From: Acidobacteriaceae bacterium
GTDB taxonomy: Bacteria; Acidobacteriota; Terriglobia; Terriglobales; Acidobacteriaceae
Direction of reading: 5' to 3'
NCBI GenBank assembly: GCA_027311125.1
Contig: DAICZO010000004.1
Span: 1 to 6,686, forward strand
Length of the DNA: 6,686 nt
In this document: piece by piece, positions 1-5,344 of the stretch
Layout: every line of letters starts with the position of its first letter
How positions within the stretch are numbered: position 1 is the first letter of the stretch
Made by a program: the position numbers and the translations under genes
The notes under the pieces: model-generated
Database searches by the model: none
What the model was told of the DNA's origin: nothing
Seen by the model: only the letters and a program-made list of their open reading frames with translations

Positions 1-38
1 CGATTTCAAGCAGCCTCGCACTGCTTCTCCCAGGAAGA

Positions 39-548
39 ATGGGGTCACTCAAATCGGGACTTCTCTCAGGAGTTGTCACGGGAGTGCTATTTTTGGGAGT
101 AGAGATCTCAGTGGGAACTCCATCCCTCTTTACCCTCAAGACAGAGAGCATTGCGGTTATTGCAACAACGCTTTTGTTTCCCATGCTGGAGAATGTGGCA
201 ATGCCACTGCTGGCGCGGGGGATGGGACGGAGCGCTGCACTGGAGCGGGCCCGGGTGTGGCTGGACGAGGTAGGGCTGGGGGACCGGGGGGAGCATCGTT
301 CGGGCGAGTTGAGCGGTGGTGAGCAGCAGCGGGTGAGCCTGGCGCGGGCGCTGGTGACGGAGCCGCAGATGCTGCTGGCGGATGAACCGACGGGGGATCT
401 GGACGGGAAGACTGCGGAGGTGGTATTCGGACTGATCCAGAAGTTGCATAGGGAGCATGGCCTTTCCAGTGTGCTGGTTACGCACAATCTGGAGTTTGCG
501 GGACGGTGTGACCGGATGCTGCGGCTGCGGAATGGGAAGTTGGTATAA
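39..548 (+). pseudogene. LolD/MacB-type ABC transporter ATPase, 5'-truncated and fused to unrelated sequence
   Basis: The C-terminal two thirds (about residues 49-169 counted from the ATG at 39) is a clear ABC ATPase of the LolD/MacB lipoprotein-export or efflux class. It has the class-typical LENVAMPLL stretch (50-58), the LSGGE signature (91-95) followed by QQRVSLARAL, Walker B MLLADE (111-116) with the PTGDLD D-loop, and an H-loop His at 149 (VTHN). The roughly 90-100 residues that should precede LENV, with Walker A and the Q-loop, are absent. Residues 1-48 instead form two hydrophobic stretches (about 8-22 and 38-48) that do not resemble an ATPase. The frame is open to the left edge, so the ATG at 39 may not be the true start. 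Bases 121-185 are about 46% GC by hand count, while the following sequence is visibly far richer. Without Walker A it cannot bind ATP normally, so I call it a remnant. A genuine fusion or an assembly join is possible. No partner permease is in view. Confidence 0.7.
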
Positions 549-833
549 GTGGCGAAAATGATGGCTTTTGTGATGGGATGGGATTAATAGCCAATTTTGC
601 ACATGGTGCGTCCAACGGGAAGTGATGTAGGGTATGCATAACTTTCAGGGCTCTTTTCGCTGGATACGCGGAGGAATAGACTGGAAGGAAGTAAGTGGAT
701 GCTTCTGATGCTGGAAGCAGCCGGTTTTGTTTCGAGCGAGCAGCTTCGCACGGGACGTGTACTGGGCTAACGGTAGCCGGCAGTCCATGTGGCCTTCGGG
801 CTGATGGGGTGAGCGGTTCATGTAAGGGGGAAC
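549..833. other. Intergenic leader upstream of clpC
   Basis: This gap of 285 bases separates the ABC remnant from clpC. It should contain the clpC promoter, but I cannot fix one with confidence. The best AT-rich patch is around 633-643 (a CATAAC hexamer at 637-642), with no acceptable -35 partner. I see no inverted repeat resembling the CIRCE element of HrcA and no direct repeat resembling a CtsR operator. The reading frames in it are short or continue out of frame into clpC, and lack supporting features. Confidence 0.5.
824..830 (+). promoter_or_regulatory. Ribosome binding site of clpC
   Basis: The purine run AAGGGGG lies three bases before the ATG at 834, and its AAGG core is six bases away. 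It supports this ATG as the clpC start. The encoded FERYTEKARRV immediately afterwards matches the usual ClpC amino terminus, so the start is well supported. Confidence 0.6.
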
Positions 834-3302
834 ATGTTCGAACGCTATACAGAGAAGGCGAGGCGCGTGATCTTCTTCGCACGCTATGAGGCCAGTCAGT
901 TTGGGTCGCCTTACATCGAGACCGAGCACCTGTTGCTTGGGTTGTTGCGGGAGGACAAGGCGCTGACAAACCGTTTTTTGCGGAGTCATGCGTCGGTGGA
1001 GTCGATACGAAAACAGATTGAAGGCCACACAACGATTCGGGAGAAGGTATCGACTTCGGTCGACCTGCCGCTCTCGAACGAGTGCAAGCGGGTGCTGGCG
1101 TATGCGGCGGAAGAGGCTGAGCGGCTATCGCATAAACACATTGGCACGGAGCATCTGCTGCTGGGCCTGCTGCGCGAAGAGAAGTGTTTTGCGGCGGAGA
1201 TTTTGACCGAGCGTGGACTGCGTCTGCCGGCGATTCGAGAAGAGTTGCAGCGGACGACGCAGGAGAAGGCGCCGACGTCGCAGGGCGGCAAGGGACAGCG
1301 CGGCGAGCAGAGCATGCTGGCGGAGTTTTCGCGCGACCTGACGCAGAGTGCGATGGATCAGCAACTGGACCCACTGGTTGGACGCGATACCGAGGTGGAT
1401 CGGGTGATCCAGATTCTGTGCCGCCGGACGAAGAACAATCCGGTGCTGATCGGCGAGCCGGGCGTGGGCAAGACCGCAATTGTGGAAGGGCTGGCACAGA
1501 AGATTGCCGATGGCGAGGTGCCGAGTTTTCTGGCTGACAAGCGGGTGCTGGCACTGGACCTGAGCCTGATCGTTGCTGGGACGAAGTATCGCGGGCAGTT
1601 TGAAGAGCGGCTGAAGACGATCATGAAGGAGTTGATGGAAAACCAGAACTCCATTGTGTTTATCGACGAGTTGCACACACTGGTGGGTGCAGGTTCGGCG
1701 GAAGGCTCGCTGGATGCAGCGAACATTCTGAAGCCGGCGCTGAGCCGCGGCGAGATCCAGTGCATTGGCGCAACTACGCCTGCGGAGTATCGGAAGTCGA
1801 TTGAGAAAGACCGGTCTCTGGAGCGCAGGTTCCAGGCAGTGAAGGTGCCGCCGCCGAACGAAGAAGATGCGATCAAGATCATCATGGGGATCAAGGAGAA
1901 GTATGAGAAGTTTCACGCGGTCTCCTACACGGATGAGGCGATTACTTTTTCTGTGACGCATTCGAGCCGCTATATTCCTGATCGTTTTCTTCCGGACAAG
2001 GCGATTGACTTGATCGACGAGGCAGGAGCGCGGGTGAAGCTGCGGCAGACTTCCCTGCCCGAAGAGCTGACCGAGGTGCAGAAGCGGATCAAGTTCATCG
2101 TGCACCGGATGGAGAATGCGATTGCGAATCATGAGTTCGAGAAGGCACGGTTCTACTCGGACGAAGAGCGCAAGGAGCGTGAGAATCTGCGGGCGCTGCG
2201 GGACAAGTATCACCTGGATGACTCTTCCGCGGGCATCGTGACGCGGGAGGACATTGAGGACGTGGTGAGCCGTTGGACGGGCGTGCCGGTGAACTCGCTG
2301 AAGGAAGAAGAGATGCAGCGGCTGCTGCGGGTGGAGGAAGAGCTGCACAAGCGCGTGATCTCGCAGGAGAAGGCGATCTCGGCGCTGGCGCGGGCGATTC
2401 GCCGGTCTCGTGCAGGGTTGAAGAACCCGGCGCGTCCGATTGGCAGCTTCCTGTTCCTGGGGCCGACGGGCGTGGGCAAGACCGAGATGGCGCGGACGCT
2501 GGCGCAGTTTCTGTTTGGCAGCGAGAAGGCCCTGATCCGGTTCGATATGTCGGAGTTCATGGAAAAGCACTCGGTGAGCAAGCTGATTGGTTCGCCTCCA
2601 GGATATGTGGGCTACGAAGAGGGCGGCCAGTTGACGGAGCGGGTGAAGCGCAACCCGTACTGCGTGGTGCTGCTGGACGAGATCGAGAAGGCGCATCCGG
2701 ATGTGTTCAACCTGCTGCTGCAAGTATTTGAAGACGGGCAGTTGACGGATGGGCTGGGCAACACGGTCGACTACAAGAACACGATCATCATCATGACGTC
2801 GAACATTGGAGCGAAGCACCTGCAGAAGCGGCAGGGGCTGGGCTTCCAGAGCGAGAAGGAAGACATGGTGCTGGACAAGATGGAAGAGCTGGTGCGAGGC
2901 GAGGTGAAACGAACCTTCAATCCAGAGTTCCTGAATCGTCTGGACGAGATCATTATCTTTACGTCGCTGTCAGACTCGGACCTGATGCAGATTCTGGAGT
3001 TGCTGGTGCAGCAGTTGAACGCGAACCTGGTGCACAAGGCGATCACGATCTCGGTGACGGATGAGGCGAAGAAGTGGATTCTGGAAAAGACGGTATCGGA
3101 CCGGACGTATGGTGCGCGACCGCTACGCCGGGCTCTGCAGCGCTATATTGAAGATCCACTTTCGGAGGCGTTGATTGGCGGCGGAATTGTGCAGCGACCA
3201 GCGTTTCTGGAGGTGTACATGGAGAACAACTCGCTGTACTACCGGCCGATTTCGTCGGATGGCGAGGAGAAGCTGTCGGGCTTTGCGCTGACGAGCGTGT
3301 AG
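834..3302 (+). CDS. clpC: ATP-dependent Clp protease ATP-binding subunit ClpC
   Basis: This is a cytoplasmic Hsp100 AAA+ unfoldase that threads substrates into the ClpP peptidase. At 822 residues it is full length for ClpC. Two Clp_N repeats lie at about 1-65 and 78-140, each with an EHLLLGLLRE motif, followed by a polar linker. NBD1 has Walker A GEPGVGKT (207-214), a pore loop KYRG (251-254), Walker B VFIDE (275-279) and arginine-finger candidates R331/R332. The middle domain holds a UVR-like helix at about 422-450 containing HEFEKA, the hallmark separating ClpC from ClpA and from the long-M-domain ClpB. WTGVPV (481-486) leads into NBD2, with Walker A GPTGVGKT (543-550), pore loop GYVGYEEGG (590-598), Walker B VVLLDE (611-616) and sensor-2 GAR (760-762). 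LGF at 669-671 sits where ClpC/ClpA carry the [LIV]GF ClpP-docking loop, so ClpP partnership is likely. It stands alone: no ctsR, mcsA, mcsB or clpP is in view, and a hairpin terminator follows. Confidence 0.97.
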   Translation: MFERYTEKARRVIFFARYEASQFGSPYIETEHLLLGLLREDKALTNRFLRSHASVESIRKQIEGHTTIREKVSTSVDLPLSNECKRVLAYAAEEAERLSHKHIGTEHLLLGLLREEKCFAAEILTERGLRLPAIREELQRTTQEKAPTSQGGKGQRGEQSMLAEFSRDLTQSAMDQQLDPLVGRDTEVDRVIQILCRRTKNNPVLIGEPGVGKTAIVEGLAQKIADGEVPSFLADKRVLALDLSLIVAGTKYRGQFEERLKTIMKELMENQNSIVFIDELHTLVGAGSAEGSLDAANILKPALSRGEIQCIGATTPAEYRKSIEKDRSLERRFQAVKVPPPNEEDAIKIIMGIKEKYEKFHAVSYTDEAITFSVTHSSRYIPDRFLPDKAIDLIDEAGARVKLRQTSLPEELTEVQKRIKFIVHRMENAIANHEFEKARFYSDEERKERENLRALRDKYHLDDSSAGIVTREDIEDVVSRWTGVPVNSLKEEEMQRLLRVEEELHKRVISQEKAISALARAIRRSRAGLKNPARPIGSFLFLGPTGVGKTEMARTLAQFLFGSEKALIRFDMSEFMEKHSVSKLIGSPPGYVGYEEGGQLTERVKRNPYCVVLLDEIEKAHPDVFNLLLQVFEDGQLTDGLGNTVDYKNTIIIMTSNIGAKHLQKRQGLGFQSEKEDMVLDKMEELVRGEVKRTFNPEFLNRLDEIIIFTSLSDSDLMQILELLVQQLNANLVHKAITISVTDEAKKWILEKTVSDRTYGARPLRRALQRYIEDPLSEALIGGGIVQRPAFLEVYMENNSLYYRPISSDGEEKLSGFALTSV

Positions 3303-3326
3303 GTCTAGAGACGTAAGAAGGACTAT

Positions 3327-3352
3327 ATGCCCCGGCGTGATCGCCGGGGCGT
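3327..3352 (+). terminator. Hairpin terminator after clpC
   Basis: A perfect 9-bp GC-rich stem (3329-3337 with 3342-3350) closes on a TGAT loop, and an adjacent T-G wobble and A-T pair can extend it by two. It begins 26 bases after the clpC stop and ends before the ribosome binding site of the cupin gene. There is no clear T tract after it, so termination strength is uncertain. Position and stem quality make a transcription stop the best reading. Confidence 0.6.
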
Positions 3353-3385
3353 ATTGCTTAACCGCAGGGAGGAGAGTGAAACGTT

Positions 3386-3847
3386 ATGGATCGTCGAGAG
3401 TTTGCAGCATTGGTGCCAGCGCTGCTGGCGTTTGGGTCTTTGAATGTAGCGGAGGCACAGGGGCAGGACGCTGGAGCAAAGAAGGCTGCGCTGCCGGTGC
3501 TGACATCGGGGGTTTATCAGCCGGGCGCGCCACGCTCTGCCAGCGGAGTACCGCAGAGGGTTTCGCGTAGCTACGTGGCGGGGATGTTGTCGGCGGGCGA
3601 TGTGCGTGTGGAGATGCATGAGACGATGCAGGAGCCGGGGGCTCCGCATGAGCCGGTGGGGACGCATGTACATAACGAGTTGTGGCTGGTGCGTGAAGGC
3701 ACGGTGGAGCTGACCACGAATGGAGTAGCGCGCCGGATGGTGGCGGGCGACGTGGGGATTTGCGTGGCGGGGGACCAGCACTTTATCCAGAATGTGGGGG
3801 ATACGCGGGCGACTTATTTTGTAGTGACGATCGGGCCGCGGGAGTAA
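3386..3847 (+). CDS. Small exported cupin-domain protein
   Basis: This 153-residue protein is a single-domain cupin (double-stranded beta-helix) with an export signal. Residues 1-24 read as a signal peptide: twin arginines R3-R4 in DRREF, a hydrophobic run to about 19, and AEA (22-24) before Q25 as a likely cleavage site. This suggests Tat-like export to the periplasm. Cupin motif 1 is a variant at 88-105, with H94-x-H96, E98 and G105 plus an extra candidate ligand H88. Motif 2 at 121-136 keeps G121, G129, H132 and N136 of the consensus but has Val where Pro is usual. The His/Glu set fits binding of a divalent metal. Such proteins range from dioxygenases and isomerases to sugar or small-molecule binders, and no specific substrate can be read here. 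A purine-rich GGGAGGAG at 3367-3374 lies 11 bases before the ATG, slightly far. Hairpins on both sides suggest a single-gene transcript, or one fed by read-through from clpC. Confidence 0.88.
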   Translation: MDRREFAALVPALLAFGSLNVAEAQGQDAGAKKAALPVLTSGVYQPGAPRSASGVPQRVSRSYVAGMLSAGDVRVEMHETMQEPGAPHEPVGTHVHNELWLVREGTVELTTNGVARRMVAGDVGICVAGDQHFIQNVGDTRATYFVVTIGPRE

Positions 3848-3849
3848 GC

Positions 3850-3894
3850 GTATTGCAGCGCGAGGAGTGAGATGGTGGCCTCGCGCTGCGATAC
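3850..3894. terminator. Bidirectional hairpin between convergent genes
   Basis: A long stem pairs 3850-3865 with 3879-3894: 16 pairs, 15 Watson-Crick and one G-T, around a 13-base loop. It starts two bases after the cupin stop codon and ends 26 bases before the 3' end of the convergent YtxH gene. Because it is an inverted repeat it forms on both transcripts. Neither side has a strong T tract, so it may act as a terminator, a 3'-end stabiliser, or both. Confidence 0.65.
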
Positions 3895-3920
3895 ACGTGG
3901 GGAGGGCGTAAGGACGGCTC

Positions 3921-4217
3921 TTAGACCAGGGAGCGGGCTGATTTGAGGGCTCCGGAGATGACGTCTCCAGCCTGGTCTACTACAGAATCGACCTGATTGC
4001 GGGTGCGCTTGATGGCTTTTTCTGCCTCAGAGGTGAGGCGCTCGGCCTGATCTTTGAGGTAGTCGCCAGCCTCAGCGAGATAGTCACCGGCTTCGTCGAC
4101 ACCACGGCGGAGTTGCTTGCGGGTTCTGGCCCCAGATTGAGGGGCATAGAGGAGGGCAATGGTCGCTCCGGCGGCGACTCCGATGCCAAAGGCGAACCAG
4201 CAGTTTCTGGAGTTCAT
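3921..4217 (-). CDS. YtxH domain-containing membrane protein
   Basis: This is a 98-residue protein of the YtxH family (general-stress-associated small membrane proteins of unclear molecular role). One transmembrane segment spans about 7-24. It is followed directly by the family's signature LLYAPQSGARTRKQLRRG (22-39), where Ala-Pro-x-Ser-Gly and a basic cluster mark the cytoplasmic face. The rest is a charged amphipathic helix, likely coiled or membrane-surface, with the element EAGDYL at 42-47 repeated seven residues later at 49-54 and echoed as QAGDVI at 82-87. The ATG is well supported: GAGGTG (complement of 4225-4230) lies seven bases upstream. It has its own leader and runs into the shared hairpin at 3850-3894, so it is probably transcribed alone. 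Family assignment is strong, but function is not known from the sequence. Confidence 0.88.
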   Translation of the reverse strand: MNSRNCWFAFGIGVAAGATIALLYAPQSGARTRKQLRRGVDEAGDYLAEAGDYLKDQAERLTSEAEKAIKRTRNQVDSVVDQAGDVISGALKSARSLV

Positions 4218-4366
4218 GACGGGACACCTCGATCACAGATTTAAGTTCTAAGTGATTGGATTCATGTCGGTGGGGATTGGTTGGATTTTTTGCGGGTGGA
4301 GTATTAAGGAAGAAGTGCAGTGATGAAGCGAGGAACCTGAATGGGTAATGATGAGGTACATTCTGC

Positions 4367-4423
4367 ATGGAAGAAGTTGCAGAAGAGCAGGGTGTGGCGA
4401 GGATAGAGTTACCGCTGAGGTGA
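4367..4423 (+). CDS. Possible 18-codon leader ORF
   Basis: This short frame starts with ATG and encodes an acidic 18-residue peptide, MEEVAEEQGVARIELPLR. GAGGT at 4353-4357 lies nine bases before its ATG, an acceptable ribosome binding site. Its TGA lies two bases before the ATG of the following 32-codon ORF, and its last codons overlap that ORF's ribosome binding site. That is the geometry of a translationally coupled pair or a regulatory leader peptide. A frame this short can easily arise by chance, so the call is tentative. Confidence 0.2.
   Translation: MEEVAEEQGVARIELPLR
4417..4422 (+). promoter_or_regulatory. Ribosome binding site of the 32-residue membrane peptide ORF
   Basis: GAGGTG lies three bases before the ATG at 4426 (five from its GAGG core). 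It favours 4426 over the in-frame upstream ATGs at 4348 and 4351, which have no comparable site. The same hexamer precedes the YtxH gene on the other strand. Confidence 0.4.
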
Positions 4424-4425
4424 CT

Positions 4426-4524
4426 ATGAAAGAGTTGATCGATGGCGCGTTGTTTCTGGCGATGATGATGGCTCCACCGCTGGTTGCGCTGAACCTGGTG
4501 TGGGATAAACGTAGGCAGGGTTAG
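4426..4524 (+). CDS. Small single-span membrane peptide (32 residues)
   Basis: This frame is too short for most gene finders but has the look of a real gene: ATG, a good ribosome binding site, and the product MKELIDGALFLAMMMAPPLVALNLVWDKRRQG. A hydrophobic stretch at about 8-26 could span the membrane. The Ala-Pro-Pro kink sits mid-span and the DKRRQ tail is basic, so the C terminus would be cytoplasmic by the positive-inside rule. It ends nine bases before the 3' end of the convergent glycosylase gene. The frame stays open upstream, so a 58-residue form from the ATG at 4348 is possible, but that extension is Arg/Cys-rich and has no good ribosome binding site. I recognise no family. Alternatively it is a chance frame. 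Confidence 0.4.
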   Translation: MKELIDGALFLAMMMAPPLVALNLVWDKRRQG

Positions 4525-4533
4525 GGTGTACGG

Positions 4534-5253
4534 CTAGATCGCGAGGCCGGCAAGTTCCCTTGCCCGCAGAAAGACGCGGGTAAACATGGGGCGGTCGAGG
4601 CGTCCGGTATTGGTGTTGCGCAGGGATGGGTGGTAGCTGGCGAGCAGGTAAATGCCGTTGGGCAGGCGGTATTCGGCTGCGTGGGCGAAGCGGTATGGGG
4701 ACTTTGCCGGGATTACGTTGGTGTGTAGCAGATGGCTGATACAGCCGTCGAAGGCTATCTTTCCCAGACAGACGATGACTTTGATGCGTGGCAGTGCGGC
4801 GACTTCTGCGGTGAAGTGCTGGCTGCAGTTGCGGATCTCCTGCGGGAGTGGTTTGTCTCCGGGCGGGGCGCAGCGGACGACGGAGGCGATCCATGCGTGG
4901 TGAAGCTTGAGGCCGTCGTCGCGAGCGATGGCTCGGGGTTTGTTGGCGAAGCCGAGGTCGTGCAGGACGGGGTACATGAAGTCACCGGAGCCGTCCCCGG
5001 TGAAGGGGCGTCCGGTGCGGTTGGCACCATGTGCTCCGGGAGCGAGTCCAACGATGAGGACACGGGCGCGCGGGTCTCCAAAGCCGGGGACGGGGCGTGC
5101 CCAGTAGGTCTGGTCCTGGTAGGCGCGGCGGCGAGTGGCTCCGATGCCCTGGCAGTAGGTGCGGAGGCGGGGACAGAGTTCGCAGTGGATGATGTCGTCT
5201 TGAATCTGCTGAAGCAGTAAGGAAGTAGACTGGATGGCGGAGCGTTTGATCAC
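4534..5253 (-). CDS. Uracil-DNA glycosylase, family 5 (UDGb type)
   Basis: This base-excision repair enzyme removes uracil, and in known family 5 members also hypoxanthine and xanthine, from DNA to leave an abasic site. The protein is 239 residues. Motif 1, GLAPGAHGANRTGR (69-82) followed by PFTGDGSGDF, is the family 5 form and is distinct from the family 4 GEAPG type. The C-terminal DNA-intercalating motif is SYHPSLRNTNTGRL (206-219). C24, C27, C128 and C143 fit the four ligands of the [4Fe-4S] cluster of families 4 and 5, and C34 is extra. The start is uncertain. The GTG at 5253 fits the expected N terminus just before the Cys pair, but I see no ribosome binding site before it, and the frame stays open upstream for at least 29 codons with no ATG. 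It may be leaderless: CATAAT (complement of 5257-5262) lies just upstream. It is divergent from the epimerase-fold gene and convergent with the 32-residue ORF. Confidence 0.93.
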   Translation of the reverse strand: MIKRSAIQSTSLLLQQIQDDIIHCELCPRLRTYCQGIGATRRRAYQDQTYWARPVPGFGDPRARVLIVGLAPGAHGANRTGRPFTGDGSGDFMYPVLHDLGFANKPRAIARDDGLKLHHAWIASVVRCAPPGDKPLPQEIRNCSQHFTAEVAALPRIKVIVCLGKIAFDGCISHLLHTNVIPAKSPYRFAHAAEYRLPNGIYLLASYHPSLRNTNTGRLDRPMFTRVFLRARELAGLAI

Positions 5254-5340
5254 AAGATTATGATATCGACCGATTGGAAAGCACGGTATCGAGCAGGTCT
5301 GCAGGACGGAACGCTGAATTGATTTGATGTACGACGTAAG
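5254..5340. other. Divergent intergenic region, glycosylase / epimerase-fold gene
   Basis: These 87 bases must hold promoters for both flanking genes if they are separately transcribed. The only AT-rich island is about 5246-5266. It offers TATGAT (5259-5264) on the + strand and CATAAT (complement of 5257-5262) on the minus strand, each five of six to a -10 box, but neither has a recognisable -35 at normal spacing. Promoter assignment is therefore left open. Confidence 0.35.
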
Positions 5341-5344
5341 GTGA
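5338..5344 (+). promoter_or_regulatory. Ribosome binding site favouring a TTG start
   Basis: AAGGTGA overlaps the GTG at 5341 and so cannot serve it. It lies five bases before an in-frame TTG at 5350, the correct distance for that codon. The likely start of the epimerase-fold gene is therefore 5350, three codons downstream of the longest frame. Confidence 0.45.

Larger units (their letters stand above)
4218..4425. other. Divergent leader between YtxH gene and small + strand ORFs
   Basis: These 208 bases should carry the YtxH promoter (minus strand) and any promoter for the tiny + strand ORFs. Sequence around 4240-4260 is AT-rich and gives a TTAAAT-like hexamer on the minus strand, but no good -35 is spaced from it. 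A run of six T at about 4285-4291 has no stem before it. GGAACC at 4332-4337 recalls an ECF-sigma -35 element, but I cannot pair it with a convincing -10. Confidence 0.35.

Noticed and set aside
1..184. Minus-strand frame from an ATG at 184 running off the left edge
   Set aside because: It is open for about 61 codons and coincides with the non-ATPase segment. It has no ribosome binding site, a Pro/Thr/Ser-rich product without a family, and competing open + frames over the same bases. It should be reconsidered if flanking sequence extends it.
634..708. 24-codon frame in the clpC leader
   Set aside because: AGGG lies too close to its ATG and the peptide has no feature of interest. It probably arises by chance.
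549..833. Search for CIRCE, CtsR or sigma-32 style heat-shock elements before clpC
   Set aside because: I found no TTAGCACTC/GAGTGCTAA inverted repeat, no GGTCAAA-type direct repeat and no convincing CTTGAAA / CCCCAT pair.
478..1554. 358-codon open frame on the minus strand across the clpC leader
   Set aside because: Its product is a low-complexity Pro/Ser/Arg-rich protein with no domain, and it is antisense to the ABC remnant and to clpC. It is best explained by GC-rich codon bias.
1125..2819. 564-codon open frame on the minus strand
   Set aside because: It lies wholly inside clpC, opposite a strongly conserved coding strand. Its product is His/Arg/Leu/Gln-rich with no recognisable domain, as expected from the antisense of a GC-rich gene.
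4332..4357. GGAACC with downstream GGT as an ECF-sigma promoter
   Set aside because: Only the -35-like half is suggestive, and spacing and -10 match are not good enough to call.
4732..5220. 162-codon + strand frame opposite the uracil-DNA glycosylase
   Set aside because: The minus strand carries diagnostic glycosylase motifs over the same bases. The + strand product is Gly/Ala/Asp/Val-rich without any recognisable fold or ribosome binding site.
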